A stretch of DNA of 64,000 bases from Hymenopellis radicata (lineage: Eukaryota > Basidiomycota > Agaricomycetes > Agaricales > Physalacriaceae), in assembly GCA_015501595.1 (NCBI GenBank), contig JADNRX010000023.1, forward strand, positions 124,001 through 188,000, read 5' to 3'. Position numbers and translations under genes: made by a program. Numbering within the stretch: position 1 is the first letter of the stretch; the number at the start of each line of letters is the position of its first letter. Below, one piece after another: positions 24,634 to 36,997 of the stretch. The notes beneath the pieces were generated by a model. That model saw nothing but the letters and a program-made list of their open reading frames with translations, ran no database searches and had not been told where the DNA came from.

Positions 24634-24677
24634 GATCTCCCGATCAGCTTCCCGATATATCCTCATAACTTTTCTTC

Positions 24678-27470
24678 ATGCCTCTTCGAATCCTGGTCAT
24701 TGGCAGCGGAGGACGCGAGCATGCCCTGTGCTGGCGGCTATCGCAATCCGATCTAGTTGAAAACATATTCGTCTGTCCAGGAAACGGTGGCACATCTCAA
24801 GAAAAGAAAACATCCAACATCAATCTCCCTGCAGATGATCTACCAAAGCTCGTGGAATTTGCCGTCCAAAACGAGGCAGGTTCTTCTCCTTCTTAGTTCA
24901 CGAGAGTCTCACATGTCTTTAGATCAACCTTGTCGTTCCGGGTCCCGAACAGCCTCTCGTAGATGGCGTTGAAGGACTCTTCCGCAAAGGCATGTCCTTG
25001 TACGAACTTGGGAAAGTTGTTGTCTCATTCAATGTTCAGTCGGTATACCCGTCTTCGGTCCCAGCCAACTTGCTGCGCGAATGGAAGGCTCCAAGGCTTT
25101 TTCGAAGGACTTTATGGCCCGCCATTTTATTCCAACCGCTCAATTCAAGGTTTTCAAGGCTAGTCAATTCGACGAGGCCGCGAACTACGTCAAGACTTGC
25201 AAACATAATGTAGTGCTTAAAGCTGATGGACTAGCTGGCGGCAAGGGCGTTTTGATCCCAGAAAGTGAAGAGGAAGCCATCGCTGGTTTAAAAGACATCA
25301 TGGTGTCGAATGTATTCGGATCGGCAGGTAGGCCCAACGCCTTTGAGCACGACGCGTTCATTGAACATTATTCAAGGCAGCGAAGTTGTTATCGAGGAAC
25401 TTCTCGTTGGGCCGGAAATTTCTGTCCTCGCTTTCTCTGACGGATATACCATCGTACCTCTTCCAGCTGCTCAAGACCACAAACGTATCGGCGAAGGCGA
25501 CACTGGTCCAAACACTGGTGGCATGGGTGCATATGCCCCCGCGCCTGTCGCCACTCCCGAAATCATGAACCAGATCATGACCGAAACATTGCGACCGACA
25601 ATTGACGGAATGCGGAAGGAGGGTGAGATCTTTCAGACGCGCTTTGCCACTTTTCATCTGAACAATCTGTAAGGTTTCCCATTCGTGGGAATGCTCTTCA
25701 CGGGGTTCATGTTAACGCCAACGGGACCCAAGGTCCTGGAATATAATGTCAGGTTTGGGGATCCAGAAACTGAGGCACTCATGCTTCTACTACACGAGGA
25801 TACAGACCTTGCGGCGGTGTTACTTGTAAAGTCCTCATCTTACCGGCTTGATGTTGCTCATGCGCGTTAGGCCTGCGCGGAGCATCGTTTGGATTCTGTG
25901 TCTATATCCATACGTCCTGGCTTTGCAGTCTCTGTGATCCTTGCCTCGCAAGGATACCCAGGCAGCTACCCCAAGGGCAAGGAAATTCAAATCGAAAACG
26001 TCCCGTCTGGTCAGTTTTTTTTTGCTTCCACGCCTAATGCATCCTTACTGTCATCAGGCGTCGTCGTTTTCCACGCTGGGACTACAAATAAAAACGACGC
26101 GATCGTAACCGCAGGCGGACGCGTTATTGCTGTTTCTGCCTTTGCATCATCGATACAAGACGCCGTGGATCTTGTCTACAAAGGTGTCGATAGAATATCG
26201 TTCGAAGGCAAGACTCTCCGACGCGATATCGCGCATAGGTATCTTCATTTCTCATTTGTTCCTTTCGATACCGATCCCCATCCTCAGAGCTCTGAAAGCA
26301 GCTGAACACACGCCAGAGGGCTTGACATATGCCCAGGCCGGTGTTTCCGTCGACGCCGGTAACGCCTTGGTCGATGCTATCAAGCCTTATGTCCGGGCGA
26401 CACGACGAACTGGCGCCGATGCTGAAATCGGTGGTTTCGGGGGAATATTCGATCTCAAAGCCGTAGGCTATACGGATCCTATACTCGTTAGCGGAACCGA
26501 TGGCGTGGGCACGAAACTGCGCGTCGCTGTAGATGTCGGAGTGCATGACCTTGTCGGTAAGCTTCTTCGTCTCTGTTGTACGTTTTCATGGAGTAATTGT
26601 TACTCTTCAGGCATCGATCTCGTCGCGATGTCAGTAAATGATCTGCTTGTGCAAGGCGCCGAGCCTCTTTATTTCCTCGACTATTACGGCTGCAGTCGAT
26701 TGGACGTCGATATTGCCACACAGGTGGTCAAAGGTATAGCAGAAGGCTGTCGCCAAGCTAACTGTGCTCTCATTGGTGGCGAAACCGCAGAAATGCCTGG
26801 AATGTATCAAGAGGGTACGCTCTCAAAACTACTCCGTGATACGTTCCCGCTTCTCAACTGCGGTCTTTCATATAGGTGACTACGATCTCGCTGGCTTCGC
26901 GGTGGGCGCCGTCGAACGGCACCTGATCCTTCCTCGACAAAACATCACAGAAGGGGACATCCTTCTTGGGGTTTCATCGTCGGGTCCACATTCCAATGGA
27001 TTCTCTCTGATACGTAAAATCGTCTCCGTGTCCGGCCTCGAATACTCGTCACCTTGTCCTTGGGACTCAACGACTACTCTCGGACGCGCTCTTCTTGAAC
27101 CAACACGCATTTACATAAAGCAACTCCTCCCCGCTGCCCAAGCCGGTCTGATCAAGGGCATGTCCCATATCACCGGCGGAGGCTTCCTAGAGAACATCCC
27201 GAGAGTCTTACCCAAGACGCTTGGCTGTTATGTTGACGCTTCCAAGTGGGATCTTCCGCCTGTGTTCCGGTTCCTCATGGCGCACGGCAAAGTGGCGCCC
27301 CTCGAAATGGCCGGACCTTCAACAACGGAATCGGGATGGTGCTCATAGTTGACCCCAAAAATCTGGCCGCGGCTGTCCAGAGCCTCCAGGGCTCGGCCCA
27401 GGTGTATGAAATTGGCGAGGTGACTACTACTGCCGGAGTAGAGATGAGGAATCTACAAGCATGGTCATAG
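24678..27470 (+). CDS. ADE5,7: Bifunctional phosphoribosylamine-glycine ligase / AIR synthetase
   Basis: Catalyses two de novo purine steps: GAR synthetase (N-terminal) and AIR synthetase (C-terminal). GARS landmarks: [44 protein letters not shown] (ATP-grasp), [33 protein letters not shown] and [22 protein letters not shown] landmarks: [111 protein letters not shown]. The second intron (24990-25039) needs a GC donor (GCATGT) to keep frame into [20 protein letters not shown]. At CC 27311-27312 the frame slips; one extra C gives the conserved [18 protein letters not shown]. The stop is at 27468-27470. Confidence 0.95.
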
Positions 27471-27909
27471 TAAGGTGAGGATTCAGTTACAGCAATAAGA
27501 CAACATAACGACAGATGAGATAGTCATGGGTCAAAAATGAGCGGAAAGTTCAAAGAAAAAGCTACTAGGCAAACGATGTAAGTATATGTAGTGATGATAT
27601 AGATATAGATATGATGAGACGACGAGCAAACACCGAGAGGCAGCAAATAGAGCAAGATACTATATATCTACACAAGACAAGAGTGATAACTGCAAGAGGG
27701 AGAAAAGATGCGTGTGATGAGATAGATGTGTGTGTCGATGCGTGAAGAGGTGTGAATAGATCAGTGACGAGGATGAATGCAGAGAAATAGAATCAATGAA
27801 CAACTTTTAACCAACAACCCAAGAATGTCAGAGTACGCAGAAATAAAGAAAGCTTGCTGGCGCAAGCATCCGTCGACGAGTGATCTAAATTAACCGCAGG
27901 TCGATGGTT
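27471..27909. other. 439-bp interval between convergent genes
   Basis: 3' flanks of ADE5,7 and the ankyrin/CCCH gene. A-rich sequence with a short GATATA reiteration at 27596-27615. No ORF, RNA gene or clear terminator structure is seen. Confidence 0.5.
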
Positions 27910-29954
27910 TTAGGCCGAAACTTGAACCTCCTTAATCGCCTCCGGAGCGGCTATGGCTGCGAAGGAAATCGGGAGTTTTGCAGGCTGAGGAGGCGACGAG
28001 TCTGCTACCTCGTCCTGTTGAATCAAGTGTGAAAAAACGATCCGTTTAGCTCGGTGCCTCGTACCTTAGCGGGCCGCGCGTCTGGGGAGACATTACGGAC
28101 AGAACCCTCTTTACTTTCACCAGGTCGGAAAGGCCGAGCAGCCTGAAGAACCTGAGCAGCTGTCGGTGCCCCTCCATTCAAGGCTGACAGCGATCCATTG
28201 CTCACGCCTCGGTTCGGCGGAGTAGTAGATCCTGCCAAGACTGGGAATTCGTCCGCATTGGGGACCCGCTGTTTCATGGCTTGCGATGCACGTTTGTTTT
28301 GAAAACCGTTGGTGCCATTCTTGTAGCCTTGAGAGTATTTTGACCGGTTCCCGTCGCCTACATCCCCGTTCTGGTACCGGGGCGCCTGTTCCTATGAGTA
28401 TCACGGTTCGAATAATCTAACAAGGCTGGCTTACTTCTCTGATTGTCATTGCGGCCATTGTCTCGTCGATATTTCCGAATCCATTCGTACCGTGGCTTCC
28501 TCGAGAGCGAGGGCCACCACCTCGGGGACCGTTATAGTATGAACCGGGGGCAGGAGCACCCTCAGTCAGCACATGGGGGAAACGGCAATCATCACTAGGA
28601 AAATATTAGACACGGGTTACATATTCTGGAAAATACTAACCCGTTTTTACATCGCCCAGCCGGGAAGAAAAGACAAGGAGGTCTGCGATTGACAAATGAA
28701 CCCCTACTAGTTCGTGCACTAGCACGCCGGTGATGGCCATTTTCTCGGAAACCGTTGGGTGTGAAGCCGTCAGACTGAGGATTAAGCGAAGGAGCCTTGG
28801 TCGAGCCGTTGACCTCGGAGTAGTTTACAGGGATGGGTGGCTGGGAAGAATAGTAAGCGCCATTAGGCGGCGCAGGGAACGGCTGCGGAGCTGAGGGTAG
28901 CGCTGGATAATTGGCTGGAGGTGATTGAGGTTGGGGAGGTGCCGAATGCTGGAGAGGAGGCAGAGGAGGAATTGACATCGGGACAGGGACCTGGCCTGGG
29001 AGTGGGTAGGCCGTTGGAGACATCATGGGAGACATGGGACCATATGGCAGTGGAAGCGGATGGCCGTTAGGACTGAACTGGGTAGGAACGGGCCCCATTG
29101 AAGGAGACCGACCATGGTTCATAGGTGGAGGGGAAGCGAGTGTCTGGACGGGTACACCGTTAGGTTGCGGGAACGAGGGTTGTGGAACTGGATAATAACT
29201 TGGCGAATACGACTGTGGCACCATATTTGGATCGTAAGGAGCCGGATATGGCTGTGGCGGCATGGGTCCCTGGTAATACGCGCCTTGCTGAGGCGGATGC
29301 AAAAACATACACGATGCACCGTATCGGCAGGCCGGAAAATAGCGACAGGGAATAAATCTCGCGATCTCTGGAGGGGGTAAATGTCCGGGTCCGCCCGGTA
29401 GGCCTTCGATAGATGGCTGGCTTGGGGGAGGTGGCGGGTAGTATACGCCTCCCTCGGGCGGAGGCTGAGCCGAATTCATGGGATTGTAGTACGGGTACGT
29501 GGCACTATAGTACGCGGCTTTTGCTTGCTCATCGGCAGAGACCTCGTAGCCGTTTTCGTAGTTCCCCGGGTGCGAGACCAGTCTGTTCTGCGCAGCAGTC
29601 AATAATTCAATAATCGCAGGATCCGATGTAAGCTGGGATGGCGCGCCATGGCTGCAAGCATTGTTGGGATCGGCGCCTAGCAAAGCATGCAAAATGAGCG
29701 GTCCGTTCGGAAACGTGACTCGGCGAAAGTACCTTTGTCCAGGAGCGCCGAGACCACTTGAACATGGCCATTTCTAACCGCCTCGATGAGCGGCGTTGCA
29801 CCGGTATGGTCTTGAGAACAGGTTAGAATCGCGAAACGTCTGTCAGCAACAACGCACCTTTTACTTCAATGTCCAGAGACGTGGCATTGGTGAGTAGGTC
29901 GTTCACGTCGTCGGCGCGGCCTTCAGAGCAGGCTTTCCAGAGATTGGAGACCAT
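27910..29954 (-). CDS. Ankyrin-repeat and CCCH zinc-finger protein, proline-rich
   Basis: Putative RNA-binding regulator. The start MVSNLWKACSEGRADDVNDL at 29954 opens an ankyrin pair (ATPLIEAVRNGHVQVVSALL, then LLGADPNNACSHGAPSQL). A CCCH finger follows, CRYFPACRYGASCMFLH (spacing C-x5-C-x5-C-x3-H), then a long Pro/Gln/Tyr-rich tract. A second CCCH is split by an intron near 28.6 kb: CLFFPAGRCKNG joins DDCRFPH (C-x7-C-x5-C-x3-H). The tail is rich in Asn, Gly and Ser, with NADEFPVLAGSTTPP, and ends AIKEVQVSA after a last short exon. At least five exons. Ankyrin plus tandem CCCH is a conserved fungal combination; the target RNAs are not evident. It might act in post-transcriptional control. 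Confidence 0.85.
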
Positions 29955-30340
29955 GGATGATAAGGAACGGAACGGCGAGCAGGACGAGGAGAACGACGAG
30001 CAAAGAGTTGTCAATCGAGTTTATGGCAAGAGCGAACGGAAAAAAATCAGCCACGTGAGCCGATCGAAGGGGATCTATCCTGGCTTCAGGAACATGACAC
30101 ACGGCTCGGTCGTGAGTGGCTCAATTGAGCGTGTTTATTAAAAGCTGGAAACATGTTCGGAACGCTCAACTTGGGTGTTGACCGCATCTAAACCTCTTAG
30201 CAACCTAATATCCACGCATACATTCTATCTGACAATGCGCGGCAAAAAACTGATTGGCAGTGATCTCTGCCGATAATTATATCGCTCATCGTAAGCGATA
30301 ATATGTCTACGCGCTGACTCATCCCGATGTTACTCGCAGT
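29955..30340. other. 386-bp interval: promoter of ankyrin/CCCH gene and 3' flank of GPD gene
   Basis: Both flanking genes are on the minus strand, so this holds the upstream region of the ankyrin/CCCH gene and the 3' side of the glycerol-3-phosphate dehydrogenase gene. The ORF reading plus through 29869-30141 is mostly antisense. No other feature is seen. Confidence 0.5.
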
Positions 30341-31871
30341 TCATTCCAATCCCAGTTTCTCTAGCAAATGCCGAGCAGGACCTCCGGCCGTGGGCGGAAG
30401 TTCTAATTCACGCGACGGTGGTAATTCCATCAATTCCCGAACTGCCGTCTGGATATCTTTGCCTGTGCAACTATGAATGATTGTTGCTTGAATCAAGGAA
30501 ACACGTTACCCTCGTGAAGAACCGCGTACATCTGTGTGCAGATGGGTGCGGGAATTCCCAGCGAATCAATGATCACTTTAGCGCCCTTTGTCGTCGAAAC
30601 ACCTTCCGCGACACTGCCGAGTGTATCAAGGATGGTGTTTAGCGACTCGCCCTTGCCGAGACGATATCCAACCGTGTAGTTTCGACTGTTTGATGAACTA
30701 CACGTCAAAAAGAGATCCCCAACCCCAGCCAACCCCAAAAACGTCAAAGGGGAAGCGCCAAAGGCTGTCCCAATGCAAGTCATCTCCGCTAAACCCCGGG
30801 TGATCATCACTATGGGGAGAAACGCGTAAATCACTGGGCAGTTCAATGAGCTGGATCACCGACTAGCTCTCGTGTTATTCTGGTATCCCAATCCGTCTGC
30901 AGCTCCGGCGGCGATAGCATAGACGTTCTTCAGAGCGCCGGACAGTTCGATGCCAATGGGATCGCTTCCAGTATAGCTGTTAAACACCAATCAGTCAGGA
31001 ATTACAAGCGCGCACGCCTGTCATCTCACCAACGGAAATGCGGTTGGTGGAAAAGCGAGGACGCTTTGTTAGCCTCAGCCTCAGTAAACGAGGCGACAGA
31101 CACGGAGGTTCTGGGATGAGAATCTAATCAGCTGGTGAATCAACAGGACAGAAGGGGAATACTTGCGGTTGGCGCAGAATAATCTCAGACGCGAAAGATG
31201 GCCCACTCTGACAAGAACAGAGGGGTTGGCGTAATCAACGACGGCGCAACTCGAGTACTTACCACAAACGTAGCTCGTAGAGCTACTTCTCGGCCGCACG
31301 TATCTGCGATGATCTCCAACGTCAAGGCATGCGTTCCTATCTCGATACCTAAATACAGCTGGTGTTAGGACAAGCACTAAAGAAGCAGAAGCAAATCGAG
31401 ATCACCTTTATTTACGAAAACCAGCAAAGGGAGGTTGTGAGGGTCCAACCTCGGTTGAAGTTGCGTCAGAGTCGCTCTAAGAAACTGCGTCGGTATCGCA
31501 AACAGCAAGACGTCCATCTTGTCGATGAGCTCTTTATTGGGGGGTTCTGGGCCCACAGCCGTGATGTTCTCTGAGAACTGATGATCCTTGAGATAAAAGA
31601 GATTTTTGTGGTGCTTGTTGAAGTGCTGAACAAGCTTCTCTTCGCGAGCCCAAAGGTACTACGCGACACATTTGGATGTAATCGCGTACGGAGTCTTTTA
31701 CGGACTCACGACTTGGTGCCCACTGTCGCCGAGATGGTCTGCTAAGCAAGAGCCAAAGTTTCCGGCGCCGAGGATAAGAACCTGTTGTATGAGCAGATGA
31801 GCAAGAATGGACGCTGAACAGACGTAGTGTGGCGTCACCTTGGAGTTTTGGTCTGGTTGGGGTTTCGACAT
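30341..31871 (-). CDS. GPD1: NAD-dependent glycerol-3-phosphate dehydrogenase
   Basis: Cytosolic enzyme reducing dihydroxyacetone phosphate to glycerol 3-phosphate, for glycerol and phospholipid synthesis and redox balance. The start [11 protein letters not shown] at 31871. The NAD motif is [20 protein letters not shown], then [56 protein letters not shown], the catalytic-lysine segment [21 protein letters not shown] with [47 protein letters not shown] and [17 protein letters not shown]. It ends HLLEKLGLE. Eight or more exons with short introns. Divergent from SED5 across 234 bp. Confidence 0.93.
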
Positions 31872-32105
31872 TGTGGATCTAAAAGTTGGGGAGAGAAAGA
31901 TAGAGCGTCGGAAGGAACGAAGGGGATCTCGGACGGCCTTATATACAGAGAAGACGGATTTAAATGGTGACCGTAGGAGCCAGAGCATACGCAAATCAAG
32001 GGAGGAAGCTGTGCCAAATTTAGCGGCCGAGGTCAATCACGTGCAACACTATAGCTTACCTCCTCCCACCACAGCCCTGCTGTTTCCTATTCCCTACGCC
32101 GAGTT

Positions 32106-33430
32106 ATGCCTGTCCAAGACCGCACTAATGAATTCCGGTCGTGTGTTGAATCCATAAGGAGCAGGTCCTCATTGCCGTCTCGCAGAGAAGAGTCCAGACA
32201 ACGCCTTCTCAATGATCCTAGTCGGCCAACGGGAAGCAAAACCGAATTTTCGCGTATGGCTTCCGCCATTGGCAAGGACATTAGCAGTACAACAATTAAA
32301 CTTGGGAAACTGGCGCAGTGTACGTATAGCCGCTCTACACTCTTGGGACACGTCGGTTCACACCATTGCAGTGGCCAAGCGAAAAACACTTTTCGACGAC
32401 AGGCCCGTCGAAATCAGCGTACGGAACTCATTTCTATCGTTGTACGCGTCTCTGACAGACGGATATAGGAACTCACATTCATTATAAAGCAAGACATTGC
32501 CAGTATCAACAAGCAGATTGCTCAACTGCAGGCCTATGTCAAGCAGCGGAACGCTCAGAATCACTCCGCGGCAGGAAAGCAGATAGACGAACACAACCAC
32601 AATGTTGTTATGCTCCTTCAGAGTAAACTTGCCAACACTAGTATGACCTTCAAGGATGTCTTGGAAGTACGGACACAGGTATGTAGCGGTTACATTTTGC
32701 TGCGCGTCTCCCGTCTGACGCCCATATCCTCAGAACATGAAGGAGTCCAAGGACAGGACAGAGCAATTCATGTACTCGACATCATCCGCCGCGACGCAAC
32801 CTCCTTCGAGTGTGTAGCTACAAATTTTCCCAATCCAGTCCCCTGACACGTCAGTCTAGATTCCGTGCTATTCAATACGCAGCGCAGCGACCCTATGGGA
32901 GACGGCAGTGCTAGTCGTTTTGACCCGAAAGGCAAAGGACGTGCTCCGCAGAACGGAGACCTTCTCGCGATGAACCTGGACGCTGCAGAGGAAGGACAGA
33001 TGATGCACAGTAACTCGTTCCAGCAAATGGAGTTGATCGAACAACACGTACGTTCTCTTTAGCCCTGTCTCTTTGGTACATGCTCATCGTCATCCAGGAC
33101 AGCTATATTCAAAGTCGCTCCACGGCAATAGAATCTATAGAATCTACGATAGCGGAACTTGGCCAGATATTCACTCAATTGGCTAACATGGTCGCGGAGC
33201 AGAGGGAAACCGTTCAGCGAATTGATGCGGACACTATGGACATTGCTTCAAACGTCAGCGGTGCTCAACGGGAGTTACTCAAATATTATGCGAGCATTTC
33301 CAGTAATAGGTGGCTTATGCTCAAAGTGTTTGGAGTGTTGATTGTCTTCGTGCGTGTTCCGTTTCTCTTTCGCGTGCTGGCTGGCTGGCTGACGTTGCTC
33401 CAGTTCCTCGTGTTCATTCTGGTATCGTAA
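32106..33430 (+). CDS. SED5: Golgi Qa-SNARE, syntaxin-5 family (SED5)
   Basis: t-SNARE of the cis-Golgi in ER-to-Golgi and intra-Golgi fusion. The N-terminal peptide MPVQDRTNEFRSCVESIRSR is the conserved Sly1-binding type motif. Then come the Habc region (TEFSRMASAIGKDI, FIIKQDIASINKQIAQLQA, NVVMLLQSKLANTSMTFKDV), a linker with QRSDPMGDG, and the SNARE helix (ESTIAELGQIFTQLANMVAE, then QRETVQRIDADT; the Q of VQRID marks the Qa layer). It ends ISSNRW and a tail anchor, KVFGVLIVF/FLVFILVS. The last intron (33350-33403) is 54 nt and has no in-frame stop, so an unspliced form would still be translatable. At least five exons; frame clean. Confidence 0.92.
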
Positions 33431-33531
33431 CAGCGCACGTAGTAGGGCAGGTTCCCATTTCCTGGACATTATAAGTAATTATGCTGCTATATGCATCTAT
33501 ATATGGCTAGAAGATTGCACGAGAAACACTG

Positions 33532-34650
33532 TTAACCAACAGGTATCGAGTTGACGCCCGTACCCCAAGCCTTGGAAGAACCTTTCTTGGATCCCCGAGC
33601 CTTGGTGTTTCTCTTTCCTCCTCTATGTGTCGGTTCGTCGTCCATGTTGTCCGCAACCGCCCATGTATTCTTCTTCTGGGGAGCTTGGTCCACACCTGAA
33701 GTCGCAGAATATCGCTGTGGTTGAATAGTGGTTGAAACCAGACCACCCTCCTTCGCTTCCTTCTCCAGCTTTTCTTGCTATTTCCATTACGGTAAGCCGA
33801 AGGACGCGTTCGAAAAAGTCACGAAACGTACCCGTTGACCATGTAGAGACTTATTCCGCTCCTTCACTTTCTGTAATCGTGCATCGCTCTTACCACCGCC
33901 GCCTGCCGTGAGCTCGACGTTGATCATGCGGCCGTCCAGTTGAGAATGGTGTAACTTGAGGGCTTGTTGTAATGCATTTCGATGGGTGAATTCGAGAAAA
34001 GCACATCCTTTTGACTTGACGGAGGGCTTTCCGGGTGTTACTCTCGGCGTAAGCAGTCGTACTGTCGGCGGCGGATCTGCAGATTAATAGTTAAGCGGTA
34101 GTTGAGGGTATGAATGCTGTTACGAACCGCAAGCCGCAAAGTGTGCTTTTATTGAATCCAGTGATGTCGAATACTTGAGATTTCCTGCGATATTTGAGCA
34201 GAGGATTTCAGAGAGCAAAAAAGTAATGCTCACCCACGAAAAGAATGAATCGTTGCTTGCCCGTCTCCTTGTCCGCCTTGTTCTTCTTTTTCTTGGAGCC
34301 GCCTCTACCTCTTGGGCATCGTCCACCACATCGTCGCCGCGCTTGCGCTTCTTATCAGCCCGTACCGGCGCAGCATCGCCCGTATCTTGCGCTTTCGCTC
34401 TTCCCTTTGCGCCCTTTTCCTTGTCTGTGCCATCCTTGCCCTCACCCACCGCCGCACCTTCCACCGGATCACCCGCGTCATCAGCGTCGTCCTGGACCTC
34501 CAGGACAGGAACCTCGTTAGCCGCCACGCTATCCGCAGCATGTGCATGTTTGCCCGACTTTTTCTGGCGGAACGCAACGGCCTTTCGCTGCTTTTTAGTT
34601 AGCTTTTTGTCCGCAGCTAGGTCAAAGTCATTGGCTTCTTTCAACGACAT
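33532..34650 (-). CDS. NOP6-like nucleolar RRM protein
   Basis: Probable RNA-binding ribosome-biogenesis factor. The start at 34650 gives MSLKEANDFDLAADKKLTKK, then RKAVAFRQKKSGKHAH and an acidic, Lys/Ala-rich linker. One RRM follows: QRFILFVGNLKYS (RNP2, split by an intron) and KSKGCAFLEFTHRNA (RNP1), then LHHSQLDGRMINVELTAGGG, GKSDARLQKVKERNKSLHG, and a basic tail ending GTGVNSIPVG. One RRM with a flanking KLTKKQRKA motif resembles yeast Nop6. Around 34287-34291 the frame slips by one base in a T5 run (A-run on the gene strand). One extra base gives a continuous Lys-rich stretch into the RRM; a 74-nt intron from the GTACGG donor would also restore frame. Confidence 0.72.
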
Positions 34651-34873
34651 AGCCAGGGAAGCGTTGACCGCGCTGATCAAGGGGTCGGTTATTGGTTTTT
34701 GGCTGAGTTCGGGGCTTCCGAATTTGGATACAACGCGCAAGGCTCTAACGTACGCATGTTCATAAGTTAGCAGACTGGAGTTGGACTGTTGCCATTACAA
34801 CAATACATTGAAAAGATAGCATTGATCATGACAAAGGTAAAGCAAGACAGATGGAAAAGGAAAAACTACGTGA

Positions 34874-36997
34874 CTATAGAGGACCTGGAGATTTCACATT
34901 AGGTGGTTCCAACGGGAAGGTCAGTTCTGGATAATCGTCCCACTGGGTATCCGAGTCCAAGAACCGCCGCAGTCGTGCAACCTGCGACGACAGGTACATA
35001 ATGATTATCTGCATCTGTACATCGGGCAAACGAAGACGTAGAATTTCCACGCAAGTCTTCAGCGCTTGTGTTCTAGTGCTGACGAACATGTTTCCTTGGA
35101 ATCCAAGCGTCTTTAGGGCATCGATGAGTTCTCCAAACTCAGAGCACCAAGCTAGAACACCAAGCTATACATTCACATAAGAATGAGGTCCACGTAAATC
35201 GAACGAGTGAAAACGAACCTGTCCATACTGCTTGTAGCGCGCGTACAACACGTTCGGAGCAGCGCTCAGCGCAAATTCGAACGCTTCGTTCTGTATAATG
35301 ACGTCTTCATTGGTACATAAGGCGAGGAAACTTGTTCAGGTGGCTATATTCTCCATTAGAGAGGAACGTGAAGTTCAAGGGTACACATACTGGAGGTTCC
35401 TGCCTTGGAGGTGGTTCTGAGAAAAACTTATAATTGGAGTAATCAGTGCCGCCACCAAAATCGACAACGTCTCCCTGTTTGCCAAAAAGATCCATACTCG
35501 TGAGATGGATGCCGGCGTTGGCAAAGATGGCTTCGATAGCTGCGGTGACAAGCTCGGGCGGAAATGTATTGATATGTGGAAGCTCTTCCGATGGAATGAA
35601 GCGCTCCCGATCAGCCGAGGGATGTGATGGATCGGTGATTGTGGGGGAAGGGTGGAGTGTACGTGCGCTTGCAACGAGATGCGAGAGATGCAAAACGCAG
35701 ATGAAGTATACGGTATCGTGGTGTGGCGTTAAATGAAACGGATACGGAAGATCCGGTAGGCTTAAATAACAGGGTCTTCGAAGTGTCCTGAAAACGCGGT
35801 CAGTCATCTGATAAAACATGAGCAAAACATGCGTACGGTGAAGGGTGAAAGGTCTGCCTCGGCCTCGGCCTCCTCTTGGACAGAAAGTGTACGAGACGAG
35901 CGGCCTGAGAGAGAGCTGGACGAAGACCTTCGTGATACTGAAGATGATGCTAGCTTCGAGTTCTTGTACGATTCAAGATGGGTCAGCCAATCTCCAACGT
36001 CAAGCGGGGAAAGGGAGGTGAATCTTGGGAAGACTCGGATATAAAGATACGTGGTGGGATGGGTAATGGGAGTGGGGATGCTGGAGCTGACTGTGTAGGC
36101 GCCGATGGAACCTCTAGCGCGCTAAGACCAGACGATGCTGTATCAATGCGGACGTTCCGACTGAGCCAAGATGGTGAGGAGGAATGAAGGATGTTCTCGT
36201 GGATGGAGCTAAGAAGTCAGCGTCGCAGGAGTATGGGGAAGCAGTGAGTTCAGCTGGATCCACAAAATTATAAGTCAACACGGGGACCTCTGGTGGTAGC
36301 GGCTCTGAAGTAACAGGTGGAACCGCTGGTAAAGGCTTCTGGATTACAGCAGATAACTCGTACAGCGGGGGAGAGAAGGATCAAGTTGTCTACGCTTTTC
36401 CTTCTTTGATATCGCCCGCTTCGCAAATGTCTTGAGGCGATCGACGGAGAATTTGGGTCGTTTGGGTGATGTCGGCGACAGGGCGTCCTGGCGAGTGGAG
36501 AGCAAGCTCGACGTGTGGGTCGTGTCAGATACGGGAGAGATAGCTGACAGTGGGCCTGTTGTGTATGCTGCAGCGATGGGAGTGGGAATATGGGTTGGAG
36601 GTGCCGGAAATGAGTCTAGAATGCGATCTGTATCGTCGACTGCTGGTTTGGGAGGTGCGTTTCGAACGCTGCTCGCTCTACGAGCAATCAAAGAAACCCT
36701 GGAATAGTTTCTCAGACGACCAAGCACGCCGTTGGTGGTGGTGGTGGTAGATACCCTTTCAGCGTCAAGAGAAAGAGTGGGAGGTGGACTGTCGAGGCTA
36801 ATCGGAAGGTCGCTGCGATTAACGACACAAAAGTCGTCGTCTTCGGCACCGTCAACAGCTGATGTCTGCTGTATACGATACGGCGAGCTCGACGACCTGG
36901 CGCGGCTGGAGCGGTGCAGAGAGCCTCGAAGGCTACGCGCAAAGCTCGGAACGGAAGGAAGTGGAGACGTCGGACCTGTCAAGTGCTTACCGAGCAC
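34874..36997 (-). CDS. Unrecognised protein with disordered N-terminus; exon model uncertain
   Basis: Minus-strand coding tracts that probably form one gene; I do not recognise it. The upstream part (36997-36340) is Ser/Arg-rich (SFARSLRGSLHRSSRARSSS; SLIARRASSVRNAPPK), with a basic segment RLKTFAKRAISKKEKRR. At the G5 run 36367-36371 one extra base makes reading continuous into LYELSAVIQKPLPAVPP. A middle tract has DVGDWLTHLESYKN and SSSVSRRSSSSSLSGRSS. The most structured parts are VTAAIEAIFANAGIHLTS near 35.5 kb and, near 35.1 kb, LGVLAWCSEFGELIDALKTL, then TQALKTCVEILRLRLPDVQM. It ends VKSPGPL. The 5' end is unclear: the first methionine-like codon near 36997 is GTG, so an upstream exon in 36998-37249 is likely. 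Confidence 0.5.

Larger units (their letters stand above)
24114..24677. promoter_or_regulatory. Divergent promoter between PHO84-type gene and ADE5,7
   Basis: 564 bp shared upstream region. It holds a CACGTG at 24211 and a CACGTT at 24172 towards the transporter, a TATA-like TTTATATT on the minus strand near 24150, a T9 tract near 24314, and an inverted repeat at 24613-24633 close to ADE5,7. No ORF in it looks real. Confidence 0.55.

Noticed and set aside
27596..27615. GATATA reiteration as a microsatellite or regulatory repeat
   Set aside because: About three units only, in a 3' flank; ordinary low-complexity sequence.
34290..34310. 17-nt intron GTAGAG...CCAAG in the NOP6-like gene
   Set aside because: Restores frame but is far below the size that could be spliced; a base-run error or a 74-nt intron is likelier.
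34175..34765. 196-codon plus-strand ORF
   Set aside because: Antisense to the NOP6-like gene; Ser/Leu-rich mirror of its Lys/Ala-rich linker.
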